64,000 nucleotides of DNA, from positions 248,001 to 312,000 of the forward strand of contig NZ_NFHP01000002.1 in assembly GCF_002159335.1 (NCBI RefSeq), written 5' to 3'. Every line of letters starts with the position of its first letter. Within the stretch, counting starts at the first letter, position 1. The DNA is from Collinsella sp. An7 (GTDB lineage Bacteria > Actinomycetota > Coriobacteriia > Coriobacteriales > Coriobacteriaceae). Made by a program: the position numbers and the translations under genes. The notes under the pieces were generated by a model, which was not told the origin of the DNA, made no database searches, and was given only the letters and a program-made list of their open reading frames with translations. Positions 8,672 to 16,346 of the stretch are shown here, piece after piece.

Positions 8672-9549
8672 CGCGCATCCTTTGCGTCCGACGCAAACGC
8701 GCCCAGGCGGTCGAGCTCTTCGGTCAGCCGCGTAAAGTCCGCAACCGAGAGCGTCTCCGCTCGAGCGGTGGGTGCGATACCCGTGCTCTCAAAGGCGACA
8801 TCGAGCAGCGCCTTGTCAAAGCCCGACGAGCTCATGGAATTGCGGATGGTCTTGCGGCGCTGGGCAAAGGCGGCGTCGATCACGCGCATGGTGCGCGCCG
8901 CCTCGGGTCCGGGTGCAGCCACGCGCTCGAGCCGCACCACCGCAGAATCCACGTGCGGGGCGGGCAAAAAGCAACGCGGCGGCACCTCAAAGCGCCCCGT
9001 GACTTCGGCAAAAAGCGCGAGCTTTGCCGTATAGCCGCCGTAGGCCTTGGTGCCCGGACGCGCCGCGATGCGGTCCGCTACCTCCTTCTGAACCATCACG
9101 ACCGCACGCTCGAGCGCCGGCATCTGCTCAAAGAAGGAGAGGATGATCGTCGCCGCCACGTTGTAGGGAAGGTTTGCCACAAAGACCGTGGGCTCCCCGC
9201 CCGCCGCCTCGGCTATGGAGGCGAGCGGGACCTTGAGGGCGTCGCCCATGATGAAGCTAAAGGAGGGGTGCGCCTGGGCGTGGGCGGCGAGCACGGGCTC
9301 GAGCTCGTGGTCCATCTCGATGGAGACCACCCGGCTCGCCTCCTCCACGAGCGCGAGCGTGAGCGTGCCGATGCCCGGCCCCACCTCGAGCACGCGCTCG
9401 GAGCCCGTGAGCCCGGCAAGCGCCATGATGCGCTCGATCACATGGTTGTCGATGAGGAAGTTCTGGCCCAGACGGTGCTTGGTCGCCAGGCCAAACGCCT
9501 CGAGCAGCTCGCGCGTGGCGGCAGGACTCGCCAGCGGTGATGTGGTCAT
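8668..9549 (-). CDS. rsmA: 16S rRNA dimethyladenosine transferase
   Basis: 293 residues. Makes the two m6,2A residues near the 3' end of 16S rRNA using SAM. Visible motifs are the family start KHRLGQNFLID, SAM motif I VLEVGPGIGTLT, the acidic loop IEMD, and the catalytic NLPYNVA motif near residue 125. The C-terminal helical domain carries the RKTIRNS signature. Length is normal. AGAGGAA precedes the ATG. It is followed without gap by tatD and preceded by metG on the same strand. Confidence 0.96.
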   Translation of the reverse strand: MTTSPLASPAATRELLEAFGLATKHRLGQNFLIDNHVIERIMALAGLTGSERVLEVGPGIGTLTLALVEEASRVVSIEMDHELEPVLAAHAQAHPSFSFIMGDALKVPLASIAEAAGGEPTVFVANLPYNVAATIILSFFEQMPALERAVVMVQKEVADRIAARPGTKAYGGYTAKLALFAEVTGRFEVPPRCFLPAPHVDSAVVRLERVAAPGPEAARTMRVIDAAFAQRRKTIRNSMSSSGFDKALLDVAFESTGIAPTARAETLSVADFTRLTEELDRLGAFASDAKDAR

Positions 9550-9685
9550 ATAAGGTTCCTCTCACCTAAGATGCTGCTCGCGCAGATACCGAGGGCTGCC
9601 GCAGGGCCCCAGATTGCCCTGAACGGGGGCAGGTATGCCCCACGCGCTACGGGCGAAGGGCAAGGTGGGGCGCTACGGCAAGCCG

Positions 9686-11299
9686 TCAATCCACGAGACG
9701 CGGGAACAGCGGATCGCCCTTCTCCACCGGCTCACCGCCGGCCAGGCCGCCCCACACGCACGCGGCGGCAAGGTCCGTCGAAGGCTCGGTGGAAAGCGAC
9801 AGGCGGCGGCGCACCTCGGCCGAGATGCACGGCATGAAGGGCTCATAGAGTTCAGCCGCAATGCGGATGACCTCGATGAGGCTCCAGATCACACGGGCGA
9901 GCTCGTCAGCCTTTTCGGGATCCTTGGCGAGCGCCCAGGGCGCGCTGTCCTCGATGTAGTGGTTCGCAGCCGAGACGATGGCGAACACCTCACCCGCAGC
10001 CGCACCGTAATCCATCTGCTCCATCGCGGCGGCATAGCGCTCAAAGACACCCGCACAGGCATCGCGCACCGGCGAGGGCGCATCAAAGTCCGCAGGGCGC
10101 ACGGGCGCGCAACCGTCAAAGTACTTGACGCTCATGTTGAGCGTGCGCGACACAAGGTTGCCCCAGCTGTTGGCAAGGTCAGCATTGTAGACCTGGCGCA
10201 TACGGCCCCAGCTGATGGGCGCGTCGGTGCCGTGCGCCACGTCGGTCATAAAGTAATAGCGGTAGGCCTCGACGCCCAGCAGGTCGATGACCTCCTCGGG
10301 GGCGATGGCGTTGCCGCGGCTCTTGCTCATCTTCTCGATCTTGCCCGTCTCCTCGTTACGCACCGTGAGGAAGCCGTGCACAAAGACGCGCTCGGGCAGC
10401 GGCAGCCCCGCCGCCATGAGGAGCGCCGGCCAGATCACGCAGTGGAAGCGGATGATGTCCTTGCCCACCACGTGAACCTGCGCGGGCCAGCGACGGTGGA
10501 ACTCCGACTCGTCGTCCGAACCGTAGCCGAGCGCCGTGATGTAATTGATGAGCGCGTCCACCCACACGTAGGCCACGTGCTTCTCGTCAAAGGGGAAGGG
10601 CACGCCCCAGTCAAAGGTCGAGCGGCTGATGGAGAGGTCCTTGAGACCGCCCTTCACAAAACTGAGCACCTCGTTGCGACGGGTCTCGGGCTGGATAAAG
10701 TCGGGATGCGCCTCATAGAAGTCAAGAAGCGGCTGCTGGAACTCGGAAAGCTTGAAGAACCAGCTCTCCTCCTTGATGCGCTCGAGCGGACGATCGCAGT
10801 CGGGGCAGAGCGGATGCTCCGGGTCGGCCGGCTCCTCGCCGGCGGCACGGCGATCCTCCTCGTGGTGGCGGACCTGCGTGTCGGTAAAGTAGGTTTCGTC
10901 CGGACGGCAGTACCAGCCGTCGTAGGCGCCCTTGTAGATATAGCCGCGGTCGAGGAGCACCTGGAGGAACTTCTGGACGCCCGCGATGTGGCGCGGCTGG
11001 GTGGTGCGAATGAAGTCGTCGTTGGAAATCTCGAGCGTGCGCCAGAGGTCAGCGAAGGCCGGCTCCATGGAATCGCACCAGGCCTGCGGCGAGTCAAAGC
11101 CGTTCTTCTCTGCCGCCTCGGCGACCTTCTCGCCGTGCTCGTCCATGCCGGTGAGGAACTTGACGTCGCACCCGCACGCGCGGCGGAAGCGCGCCTGCAC
11201 ATCGGCAAGGATGGTGCAGTACGCCGTTCCGAGATGCGGCTTGGCGTTGACGTAGTAGATGGGCGTGGTGATGTAGTACGACGGCTTGGTGTGCTCCAT
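9686..11299 (-). CDS. metG: methionyl-tRNA synthetase
   Basis: 537 residues, class I synthetase. The start at 11299 has GGAAGGA and gives the standard N-terminus ending YYITTPIYYVNAKPHLGTAY, which includes the HIGH equivalent (HLGT). The KMSKSRGN loop is near residue 320. A zinc-like CPDCDR lies in the connective region. It lacks the C-terminal tRNA-binding EMAP domain of long forms. The 264-bp gap upstream shows no recognisable T-box or S-box. It lies in the order rsmI-metG-rsmA-tatD. Confidence 0.95.
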   Translation of the reverse strand: MEHTKPSYYITTPIYYVNAKPHLGTAYCTILADVQARFRRACGCDVKFLTGMDEHGEKVAEAAEKNGFDSPQAWCDSMEPAFADLWRTLEISNDDFIRTTQPRHIAGVQKFLQVLLDRGYIYKGAYDGWYCRPDETYFTDTQVRHHEEDRRAAGEEPADPEHPLCPDCDRPLERIKEESWFFKLSEFQQPLLDFYEAHPDFIQPETRRNEVLSFVKGGLKDLSISRSTFDWGVPFPFDEKHVAYVWVDALINYITALGYGSDDESEFHRRWPAQVHVVGKDIIRFHCVIWPALLMAAGLPLPERVFVHGFLTVRNEETGKIEKMSKSRGNAIAPEEVIDLLGVEAYRYYFMTDVAHGTDAPISWGRMRQVYNADLANSWGNLVSRTLNMSVKYFDGCAPVRPADFDAPSPVRDACAGVFERYAAAMEQMDYGAAAGEVFAIVSAANHYIEDSAPWALAKDPEKADELARVIWSLIEVIRIAAELYEPFMPCISAEVRRRLSLSTEPSTDLAAACVWGGLAGGEPVEKGDPLFPRLVD

Positions 11300-11562
11300 G
11301 GCGCGGATCCTTCCTATTGCGAGCCGGCGGGCATGAGACCCGGGGCAAGGCGCTTGAGATGGGGAAGCGCCGATTACCAGCATTCGCGACCAGAGACGCC
11401 GTGGCGAGGCGGATGCGGGCAAAGGCGAGGAAGGCGCAGCGGCGCTGCCCCGACGCAATGTAAGCCCGCAGGCGCCCGACACGGCGCGGCTAGATGCGGA
11501 ATGCTTTGATCAGCGTTTCTCTAGAAACACATGGTACCGCAAGTGGCGCTGCCTGCGGAACG

Positions 11563-12729
11563 TCACCCTTGGAGCTCGAGCACGAGCTCATAGACCGCGC
11601 GTTTGCGGCGGGAGTACCGCTGCGAGAGACGCTTGGCGATGGCGTTGGCCGGCTCGCCCTCCTCGAGAGCGCGAAGGATATCGGCACGGAGCGCCTCGTC
11701 GGGGTCGAGCGCGGGGCCTGCTCCCGCTGCGGTGCCATCCCCTTGCGCCGCGGCCAGGCCCGCAGCGTGCAGACGACCGAGGACCTCAAGTTCCTCAGCG
11801 CTGGGCGGAGCCACCACGATTACCATCTCGCCCTTGAGCGGCGCACCCGTCTCTTCACGTTGGGCTACCTCAGAGGCAAGCTCTACCGCAGTGCCGCGCA
11901 GCACCTCCTCGTGGAGCTTGGTGAGCTCGCGGCAGAGCGCAGCCTCGCGCGCGGGGAAGGCAACGGCGAGCGCATCGAGTGTCGCCCCTACGCGGTGCGG
12001 CGACTCATAAAAGAGTAGCGCCCCCGGCACCGGGGCAAGCTCGGCCAGACGGCGAGCGCGCTCCCCCGCCTTGCGGGGCAAAAAGCCCTCAAAGAAGAAG
12101 TGGTCGCAGGCAATGCCCGAGCTCACAAGCGCGGTGATGCAGGCCGTCGGCCCAGGGATGACCTCCACGGGCACCTCGGCCGCACGCGCCGCCTCAATGA
12201 GCACCTGCCCGGGGTCGGACACTCCCGGCATCCCCGCGTCGGAGGCAAAAGCGAGCACCTCGCCTGCGGCGAGACGTTCCACGAGCTCCGGGGCGCGGCG
12301 AGCGATCACGTTCTCGTCGCAGCGGATAAGCGGGCGCGAGACGCCTGCAGCAGCGAGCAGCTTACCCGTCACCCGCGTGTCCTCGCAGCAAACGGCATCC
12401 GCTGCTCGGAAGGCCTCGACGGCGCGCGGCGAGAGGTCGCCGAGATTGCCGATGGGAGTGCCGACCACGTAAAGCCGGCCCGATCGAGCAGCGGCACCCC
12501 GCGTCTTGCGTGATGCCTTGGACGCCGTCGCGGTGCCGGCACGCTGAGAATCTGCTCCCGGAGCGTCCACCTCTGGGACGCTTGCGCCCGGCACGACCAC
12601 TTCCCGTGCGGCTGTCTTCGGTGCGGCAACCTCCGGCACGTTCGCCCCCGGCGCACTCACACCCGCTCCGGCCTTATCCAGCGCGGCTGCGTCCACCACG
12701 CGCGCGTCCGCCCGGCTCTTCCCCGCCAT
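11563..12729 (-). CDS. rsmI: 16S rRNA (cytidine-1402-2'-O)-methyltransferase
   Basis: 388 residues. The methyltransferase core begins near residue 86 (LYVVGTPIGNLGD) and contains ASDAGMPGVSDPG and FYESPHR, all diagnostic for RsmI. The first 85 residues are an Ala/Pro/Val-rich extension with two copies of a PGA(N/S)VPEV unit and are not part of the family core. I chose the ATG at 12729 because an upstream GTG overlaps the Shine-Dalgarno (GGAGGT). The C-terminal helix-rich domain (residues about 320-388) is present. The gene begins 13 bp after the GH5-like gene and should be co-transcribed with it. Confidence 0.93.
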   Translation of the reverse strand: MAGKSRADARVVDAAALDKAGAGVSAPGANVPEVAAPKTAAREVVVPGASVPEVDAPGADSQRAGTATASKASRKTRGAAARSGRLYVVGTPIGNLGDLSPRAVEAFRAADAVCCEDTRVTGKLLAAAGVSRPLIRCDENVIARRAPELVERLAAGEVLAFASDAGMPGVSDPGQVLIEAARAAEVPVEVIPGPTACITALVSSGIACDHFFFEGFLPRKAGERARRLAELAPVPGALLFYESPHRVGATLDALAVAFPAREAALCRELTKLHEEVLRGTAVELASEVAQREETGAPLKGEMVIVVAPPSAEELEVLGRLHAAGLAAAQGDGTAAGAGPALDPDEALRADILRALEEGEPANAIAKRLSQRYSRRKRAVYELVLELQG

Positions 12730-12742
12730 GCGCACCTCCGCG

Positions 12743-13807
12743 CTAATCGATCATCGCGCGCTCGAGCGTGCCGAGCGCCACGCGGGCGTCCCACGCGGGG
12801 ATGCGCTTCTCGGTCTTCCAGGTCTGGAAGAACCAGCCGCGCGCATCAGCAAACGAGGCGAGCTCGTTAGAGATAAAGACGCGCTCGTAGGCGGCATGGC
12901 CCTCGGGCGTCATCGACGCGTTGGCAAAGACCGCCGCGCCCGACCACTCGCCCACGATCACGGGGAACCCTGCCGCGCGCGCCTCCTTGATGAGCTTGCG
13001 GTTGCGCGCAATCGCCGCCGAGAGGCCGCGCGGGCTCGTGATGTCCTGGGCATGCTCGTCGCGGTAATGATAGAGATGCACGTCCATGGCAACGCCCTCG
13101 TACTTGTCGCCCCGCATAAAGTGCTTCCACGCGGCCGGGTCGCCCGAGGCAGAGAAGACCACGAGCTTGTCGTCGGCCATGTGCAGGCGCACGAGCTCGT
13201 AGGCATCGCGATAGAAATTGCGCAGGTAGTGGCTCGGAATACCCTCCGTTACATTAAAGAACCCGCGGCGTCGGCTCATGATTGGCGAATCGAGGAGCTC
13301 AAGGCCGAGCAGACCCTCGCGCATGCCGTAGCGCGCGGCAAGCCGCTCGAGAACGTTGAGGGCGATATGGCGGCCGTTGGCGGACGAATGCCAAGCGGCA
13401 GTGGATTCCGGCGTACTCGGCGTGGCGTTGGAATCGCCTTGGCCGCCGGGCACCGTTGCGAGGTCGAGGAGCACGCCCATATGGTACTTCTCGGCCCACT
13501 CAAAGGCACGGTCGATGTAGTCGACGAGGGGGATATAGACCTCGCTCTCGCCTTGCGAACCAAAGGCGTACCACGGCACGGGCAAGCGCACGGCGTTGAG
13601 GCCGATGGCCGTGATGCGGCGAAAGTCGTCCTCGGAGATAAAGGTCTCGAGGTGGCGACGCAGGCGCTCGTTGTAGGTGGTCGCACCGAGAGCGCTCTGC
13701 AGCTCGGAGTCGTTAGACGCGCCCGTTGCCGCAAAGAGCGATGGCGTGACCCAGGGCTCCGGGATAAACCATCCGGAAAGATTGACGCCGCGGATCCTTT
13801 CAGTCAT
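12743..13807 (-). CDS. GH5-like glycoside hydrolase with altered acid/base site
   Basis: 354 residues, a TIM-barrel protein of the exo-beta-1,3-glucanase/cellulase type: RGVNLSGWFIPEPWVTPSLF at the start, VRLPVPWYAF near 73-82, DLATVPGGQGDSN at 115-127 and DVHLYHY near 242. The nucleophile motif VIVGEWSG (Glu about 287) is intact. The strand-4 motif that normally reads LLNEP reads LLDSP (171-175), so the acid/base Glu is Ser. There is no signal peptide; the protein is probably cytoplasmic. It may be catalytically reduced, a transglycosylase-like variant or a binding protein. The start at 13807 has GAGGGGAC. Confidence 0.82.
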   Translation of the reverse strand: MTERIRGVNLSGWFIPEPWVTPSLFAATGASNDSELQSALGATTYNERLRRHLETFISEDDFRRITAIGLNAVRLPVPWYAFGSQGESEVYIPLVDYIDRAFEWAEKYHMGVLLDLATVPGGQGDSNATPSTPESTAAWHSSANGRHIALNVLERLAARYGMREGLLGLELLDSPIMSRRRGFFNVTEGIPSHYLRNFYRDAYELVRLHMADDKLVVFSASGDPAAWKHFMRGDKYEGVAMDVHLYHYRDEHAQDITSPRGLSAAIARNRKLIKEARAAGFPVIVGEWSGAAVFANASMTPEGHAAYERVFISNELASFADARGWFFQTWKTEKRIPAWDARVALGTLERAMID

Positions 13808-14059
13808 GCCGTCCCCTCTCTCTCGCTCGCGCCTCGCGCATATCGGTGCCCCTGAGTATAGCCGAACGAGCTGCGGAGCCGGGCTTCTCGGTTGGCAATC
13901 GCGCGCTCCCGGCATCCCGGAGTACGTCATTTGGCAAAGCTACTGGGCCTTGCTCGCACCATTGCCCAGGCCATCGGCTGTTACGCAGCCCGCCATGCGG
14001 TCGGGGGCCGCAAAACCCTGAAAGACGGCGCCCTTGCCGCCAGAACATGCCGCACTACG

Positions 14060-14086
14060 AAAAAAGCCCAGGCACGGTGCCTGGGC
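14060..14086 (-). terminator. rho-independent terminator of tRNA-Phe
   Basis: Nine-bp perfect stem (14066-14074 with 14078-14086) and three-base loop, followed on the minus strand by six T (14065-14060). It lies 15 bp past the tRNA 3' end. Confidence 0.9.
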
Positions 14087-14101
14087 TCGCAATGCAAAGG
14101 G

Positions 14102-14174
<73 letters not shown>

Positions 14175-14200
14175 GGGGCTGTCTCAAGGACAGCTTGTTA

Positions 14201-14228
14201 AATATACCAAAATCGTCTGCGAGGTCAA
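14201..14228 (-). promoter_or_regulatory. promoter of tRNA-Phe
   Basis: On the minus strand TTGACC (14228-14223) and TATATT (14206-14201) are 16 bases apart, 27 bp before the tRNA. This is the clearest housekeeping-type promoter in the region. Nothing else is seen between it and the hicB stop at 14484. Confidence 0.75.
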
Positions 14229-14483
14229 GCACGAATCTCGTTCAATTTTCAAGGTACACTCGAGGGGACACTTCCTGCTCGCACGATGGACCGTCAATAC
14301 CCAATCGGGCACGGTACGCTACGTGCGTAAACGTGCAGGGGCGCACGCCGCTCCGTCGCGCACCCGCGGCCAATCGTTGAGCGGCGCCCAAACACGAGGG
14401 CGCGCCGTCAGCCCATCTCCAAGGCAGGCGACATCCCAACCCCACACGTTGCCCGCAACTGCTACACGCGGCTGGCCGTCATG

Positions 14484-14933
14484 CTATGCCGCCTCAGAAG
14501 AACAAGGCCTCCCCGGTTTTGGGTCATCCTCCTTGCGCGCCTCGACCGAAGCGCGCGACACCATGCGACGCGTCCCGTCCTTCCATGAGTCGAGCAAGCC
14601 CGCCCTGATAAGCTGCGACACCCGCGCTCTTGTTACCCCGAGCTCCCGCGCTGCGTCCGAGGCGGTCATCGCGGGGATATCATCAAGCTCACGGGAGACT
14701 GCGATGGCGATGATCTGCCCTCCACGCTCAGGCGTATGACCAAATTCCATGGGCGGCAACGCCACCCCGTTCATCAGATGGTCGTCCACCACCGTCATCA
14801 GAAAATCCGCTGCCATCTCTACGGCCTCCTGCAGATTCTCGCCATAGGTCGCCCCGTAGCCAAGGTCTCCGCACGGAAACGCATCGACCATTCCGTTTGA
14901 CTCAAAGAACTCAAACTCCCAGATGTACACCAT
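14484..14933 (-). CDS. hicB: HicB-family antitoxin with C-terminal helix-turn-helix
   Basis: 149 residues. Residues 1-70 have the HicB partial RNase-H-like fold (aromatic first strand, FPCGDLGYGATYGENLQEAV near 19-38, then a hydrophobic helix). Residues 90-135 are a MerR/excisionase-like DNA-binding helix-turn-helix (TASDAARELGVTRARVSQLI). HicB neutralises the HicA mRNA interferase and represses the operon. AGGAGG precedes the ATG. The toxin frame is 33 bp upstream but shifted, so HicB may now be an orphan repressor. The natural operator is the palindrome at 15157-15182. Confidence 0.85.
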   Translation of the reverse strand: MVYIWEFEFFESNGMVDAFPCGDLGYGATYGENLQEAVEMAADFLMTVVDDHLMNGVALPPMEFGHTPERGGQIIAIAVSRELDDIPAMTASDAARELGVTRARVSQLIRAGLLDSWKDGTRRMVSRASVEARKEDDPKPGRPCSSEAA

Positions 14934-14966
14934 GCGGCTCCTCCTTAGGTGACACGCTCACCACTA

Positions 14967-15136
14967 TCAACGCAGCCAGGCCTCGCGTAGAATACGAAGC
15001 GCCACCTGGTCCTCAATCTCTCGATGGCGCTTTACCAGGACCCTTTCCTTCCCCGCGTGAACAGCTCGTGCTTCGATCCTCCCCGGGACACAAACCCCGC
15101 CCGCAGCAGGAGCCTCACCAGCTCTCGCCGTTGCAA
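14967..15136 (-). pseudogene. hicA: HicA-family toxin, frameshifted
   Basis: Too short for routine ORF calling. From a TTG at 15136 (GGAG six bases before) the frame reads QRRELVRLLLRAGFVSRGGS then KHELFTRGRKGSW and stops at 15032. The -1 frame carries on in register as VLVKRHREIEDQVALRILRE and ends at 14967. The joined product, about 56 residues, is a whole HicA: double-stranded-RNA-binding-like fold with the GGSKHE histidine and the KRHREIE tail. The 170-nt length fits one lost base in the run CGGGGAAGGAAAGGG. It could be a real inactivation, a sequencing error or, less likely, programmed frameshifting. Confidence 0.75.
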
Positions 15137-15156
15137 CCCAGCTCCTCTCCGGTACC

Positions 15157-15182
15157 TATATCTTAACATGTGTTAAGATATA
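15157..15182. promoter_or_regulatory. hicAB operator palindrome
   Basis: Perfect 12-bp arms (TATATCTTAACA and its complement) around TG, 21 bp before the hicA start. It is AT-rich in a GC-rich region, so it probably overlaps the promoter. HicB proteins with a DNA-binding tail repress through such sites. Confidence 0.75.
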
Positions 15183-15243
15183 TGACCCTCGTTAGCACCG
15201 GACCAATCGCCTCCACAGACGGAGCAGTCACCCAAACGACCTG

Positions 15244-15879
15244 CTAGGCAGCATCGGGATAGGACGGTGGGGACGGCGCGGGTGCCACAAGGCGCAGGCT
15301 CGGCGGCTCGTGGCCGCGCGGTGTGGGCCGCTCGAGCACCGATACGGCGCCGGGGCATGAGAGAACCTTCCATGGACCGACGGCCACATGGACCTCAATC
15401 GCACGCCCCGATGCATCGAGAAACGCCACGTCAATGGGGTAGTTCATAAAGCAGGTGTGGACCGAGCGGCACCGCGGAAACCCCATCGCGAGAGACCGCA
15501 TGTCCCCACGCGGTACCTTGCGTGCCGCCGCGTCCGGCGCTGTCGGCGCGGCCGGTGCGCCAGCATCCGGCGCCGGAAAACCGGTTAACCCTCGGAGCCG
15601 TGGCACGAAACGCTCCGCCACCACAAGCCGCGCCGGCTCCCACCCAAGTTCTCGGAGCGCCCGACGAAACCCATACGGGTCGAGCACCACAATGGGAGCC
15701 CGGGCAGGAAACCGCCGGCTGCGCAGCCACTCCGCCGCCCGCATGCGAGCAAACCTCCTGCGGGCGCGGACAAGCGCCGCACGAGTCGCACGCACCATAC
15801 GGCATCGAATGCTCGAGTCCGTCGCATCACATCGGCCAACGCCCTGCACCGACCGCCTCTGTCTCTCGATCCGCCGCAT
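15244..15879 (-). CDS. DUF192-family protein at end of Tad operon
   Basis: 211 residues from the ATG at 15879, two bases after the upstream stop. The C-terminal half contains the DUF192 pattern: a conserved Arg/Cys/Met strand (RSVHTCFMNYPIDVAFLDA), then EVHVAVGPWKVLSCPGAVSVLE. The N-terminal third is Arg-rich and poorly conserved. DUF192 proteins are small beta domains of unknown role, often found near secretion or pilus genes in Actinomycetota. Co-transcription with the pilins suggests a part in pilus biogenesis, which is inference. Confidence 0.75.
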   Translation of the reverse strand: MRRIERQRRSVQGVGRCDATDSSIRCRMVRATRAALVRARRRFARMRAAEWLRSRRFPARAPIVVLDPYGFRRALRELGWEPARLVVAERFVPRLRGLTGFPAPDAGAPAAPTAPDAAARKVPRGDMRSLAMGFPRCRSVHTCFMNYPIDVAFLDASGRAIEVHVAVGPWKVLSCPGAVSVLERPTPRGHEPPSLRLVAPAPSPPSYPDAA

Positions 15880-15881
15880 CG

Positions 15882-16346
15882 CTACATCACCACCCCCGGG
15901 CGCCACGGATCGACCGTGACCGCCCGCTCGTGCTCCAGAACCGCCGGAGCCCCCAGACGCACCCCCGCGATAGAAAGCCCGCTCGGCCAGGGCGAGAAAC
16001 GCATCGTGCACCGGTACGTGTGAAGCGCACCCACGAGCGAGAGCATCGCCGCGCTCTCCGCACCCTCCTCATCGCAGGAAACCGACACCTCAACGGGGTA
16101 GTCGCCCATGGCCCGGGCAAGCTCACCCTCTACCGCCTCAACCGCGTCCGCAGCCTCCTCGCCGCCTGCAGGCGAGACACCCTGGGCCATCACCACATCG
16201 GCCGCCACCCGATCAAAGCGCACCACTGCCGCGGCGTAGAGCATCAGGTTGTAGACGATGAGTGCAAGCACCAGGAGAGTGGGGAGCACGACCGCCATCT
16301 CGACCATCGCCTGCGCCGACGTCTCGTGTGCCCTGACGCGCATCAT
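15882..16346 (-). CDS. TadE-like minor pseudopilin
   Basis: 154 residues from the ATG at 16346, which overlaps the upstream stop (ATGA). The N-terminus has the TadE pattern, a short charged leader then SAQAMVEMAVVLPTLLVLAL, with Glu five residues into the hydrophobic helix as in type IV prepilins. The rest is a globular domain with two Cys (about 98 and 121) that could form a disulfide. It would be processed by a prepilin peptidase, which is not in this window. Confidence 0.82.
   Translation of the reverse strand: MMRVRAHETSAQAMVEMAVVLPTLLVLALIVYNLMLYAAAVVRFDRVAADVVMAQGVSPAGGEEAADAVEAVEGELARAMGDYPVEVSVSCDEEGAESAAMLSLVGALHTYRCTMRFSPWPSGLSIAGVRLGAPAVLEHERAVTVDPWRPGVVM

Noticed and set aside
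9635-11509. 624-residue plus-strand frame opposite metG
   Set aside because: Antisense shadow of metG, which has all family motifs.
11514-11529. parS-like site CGTTTCTCTAGAAACA
   Set aside because: The GTTTC/GAAAC arms match ParB sites but the central CACGTG is absent and no parAB or origin genes are near.
11300-11562. T-box or SAM riboswitch before metG
   Set aside because: No T-box signature, no S-box core and no terminator hairpin with a T tract were found in the gap.
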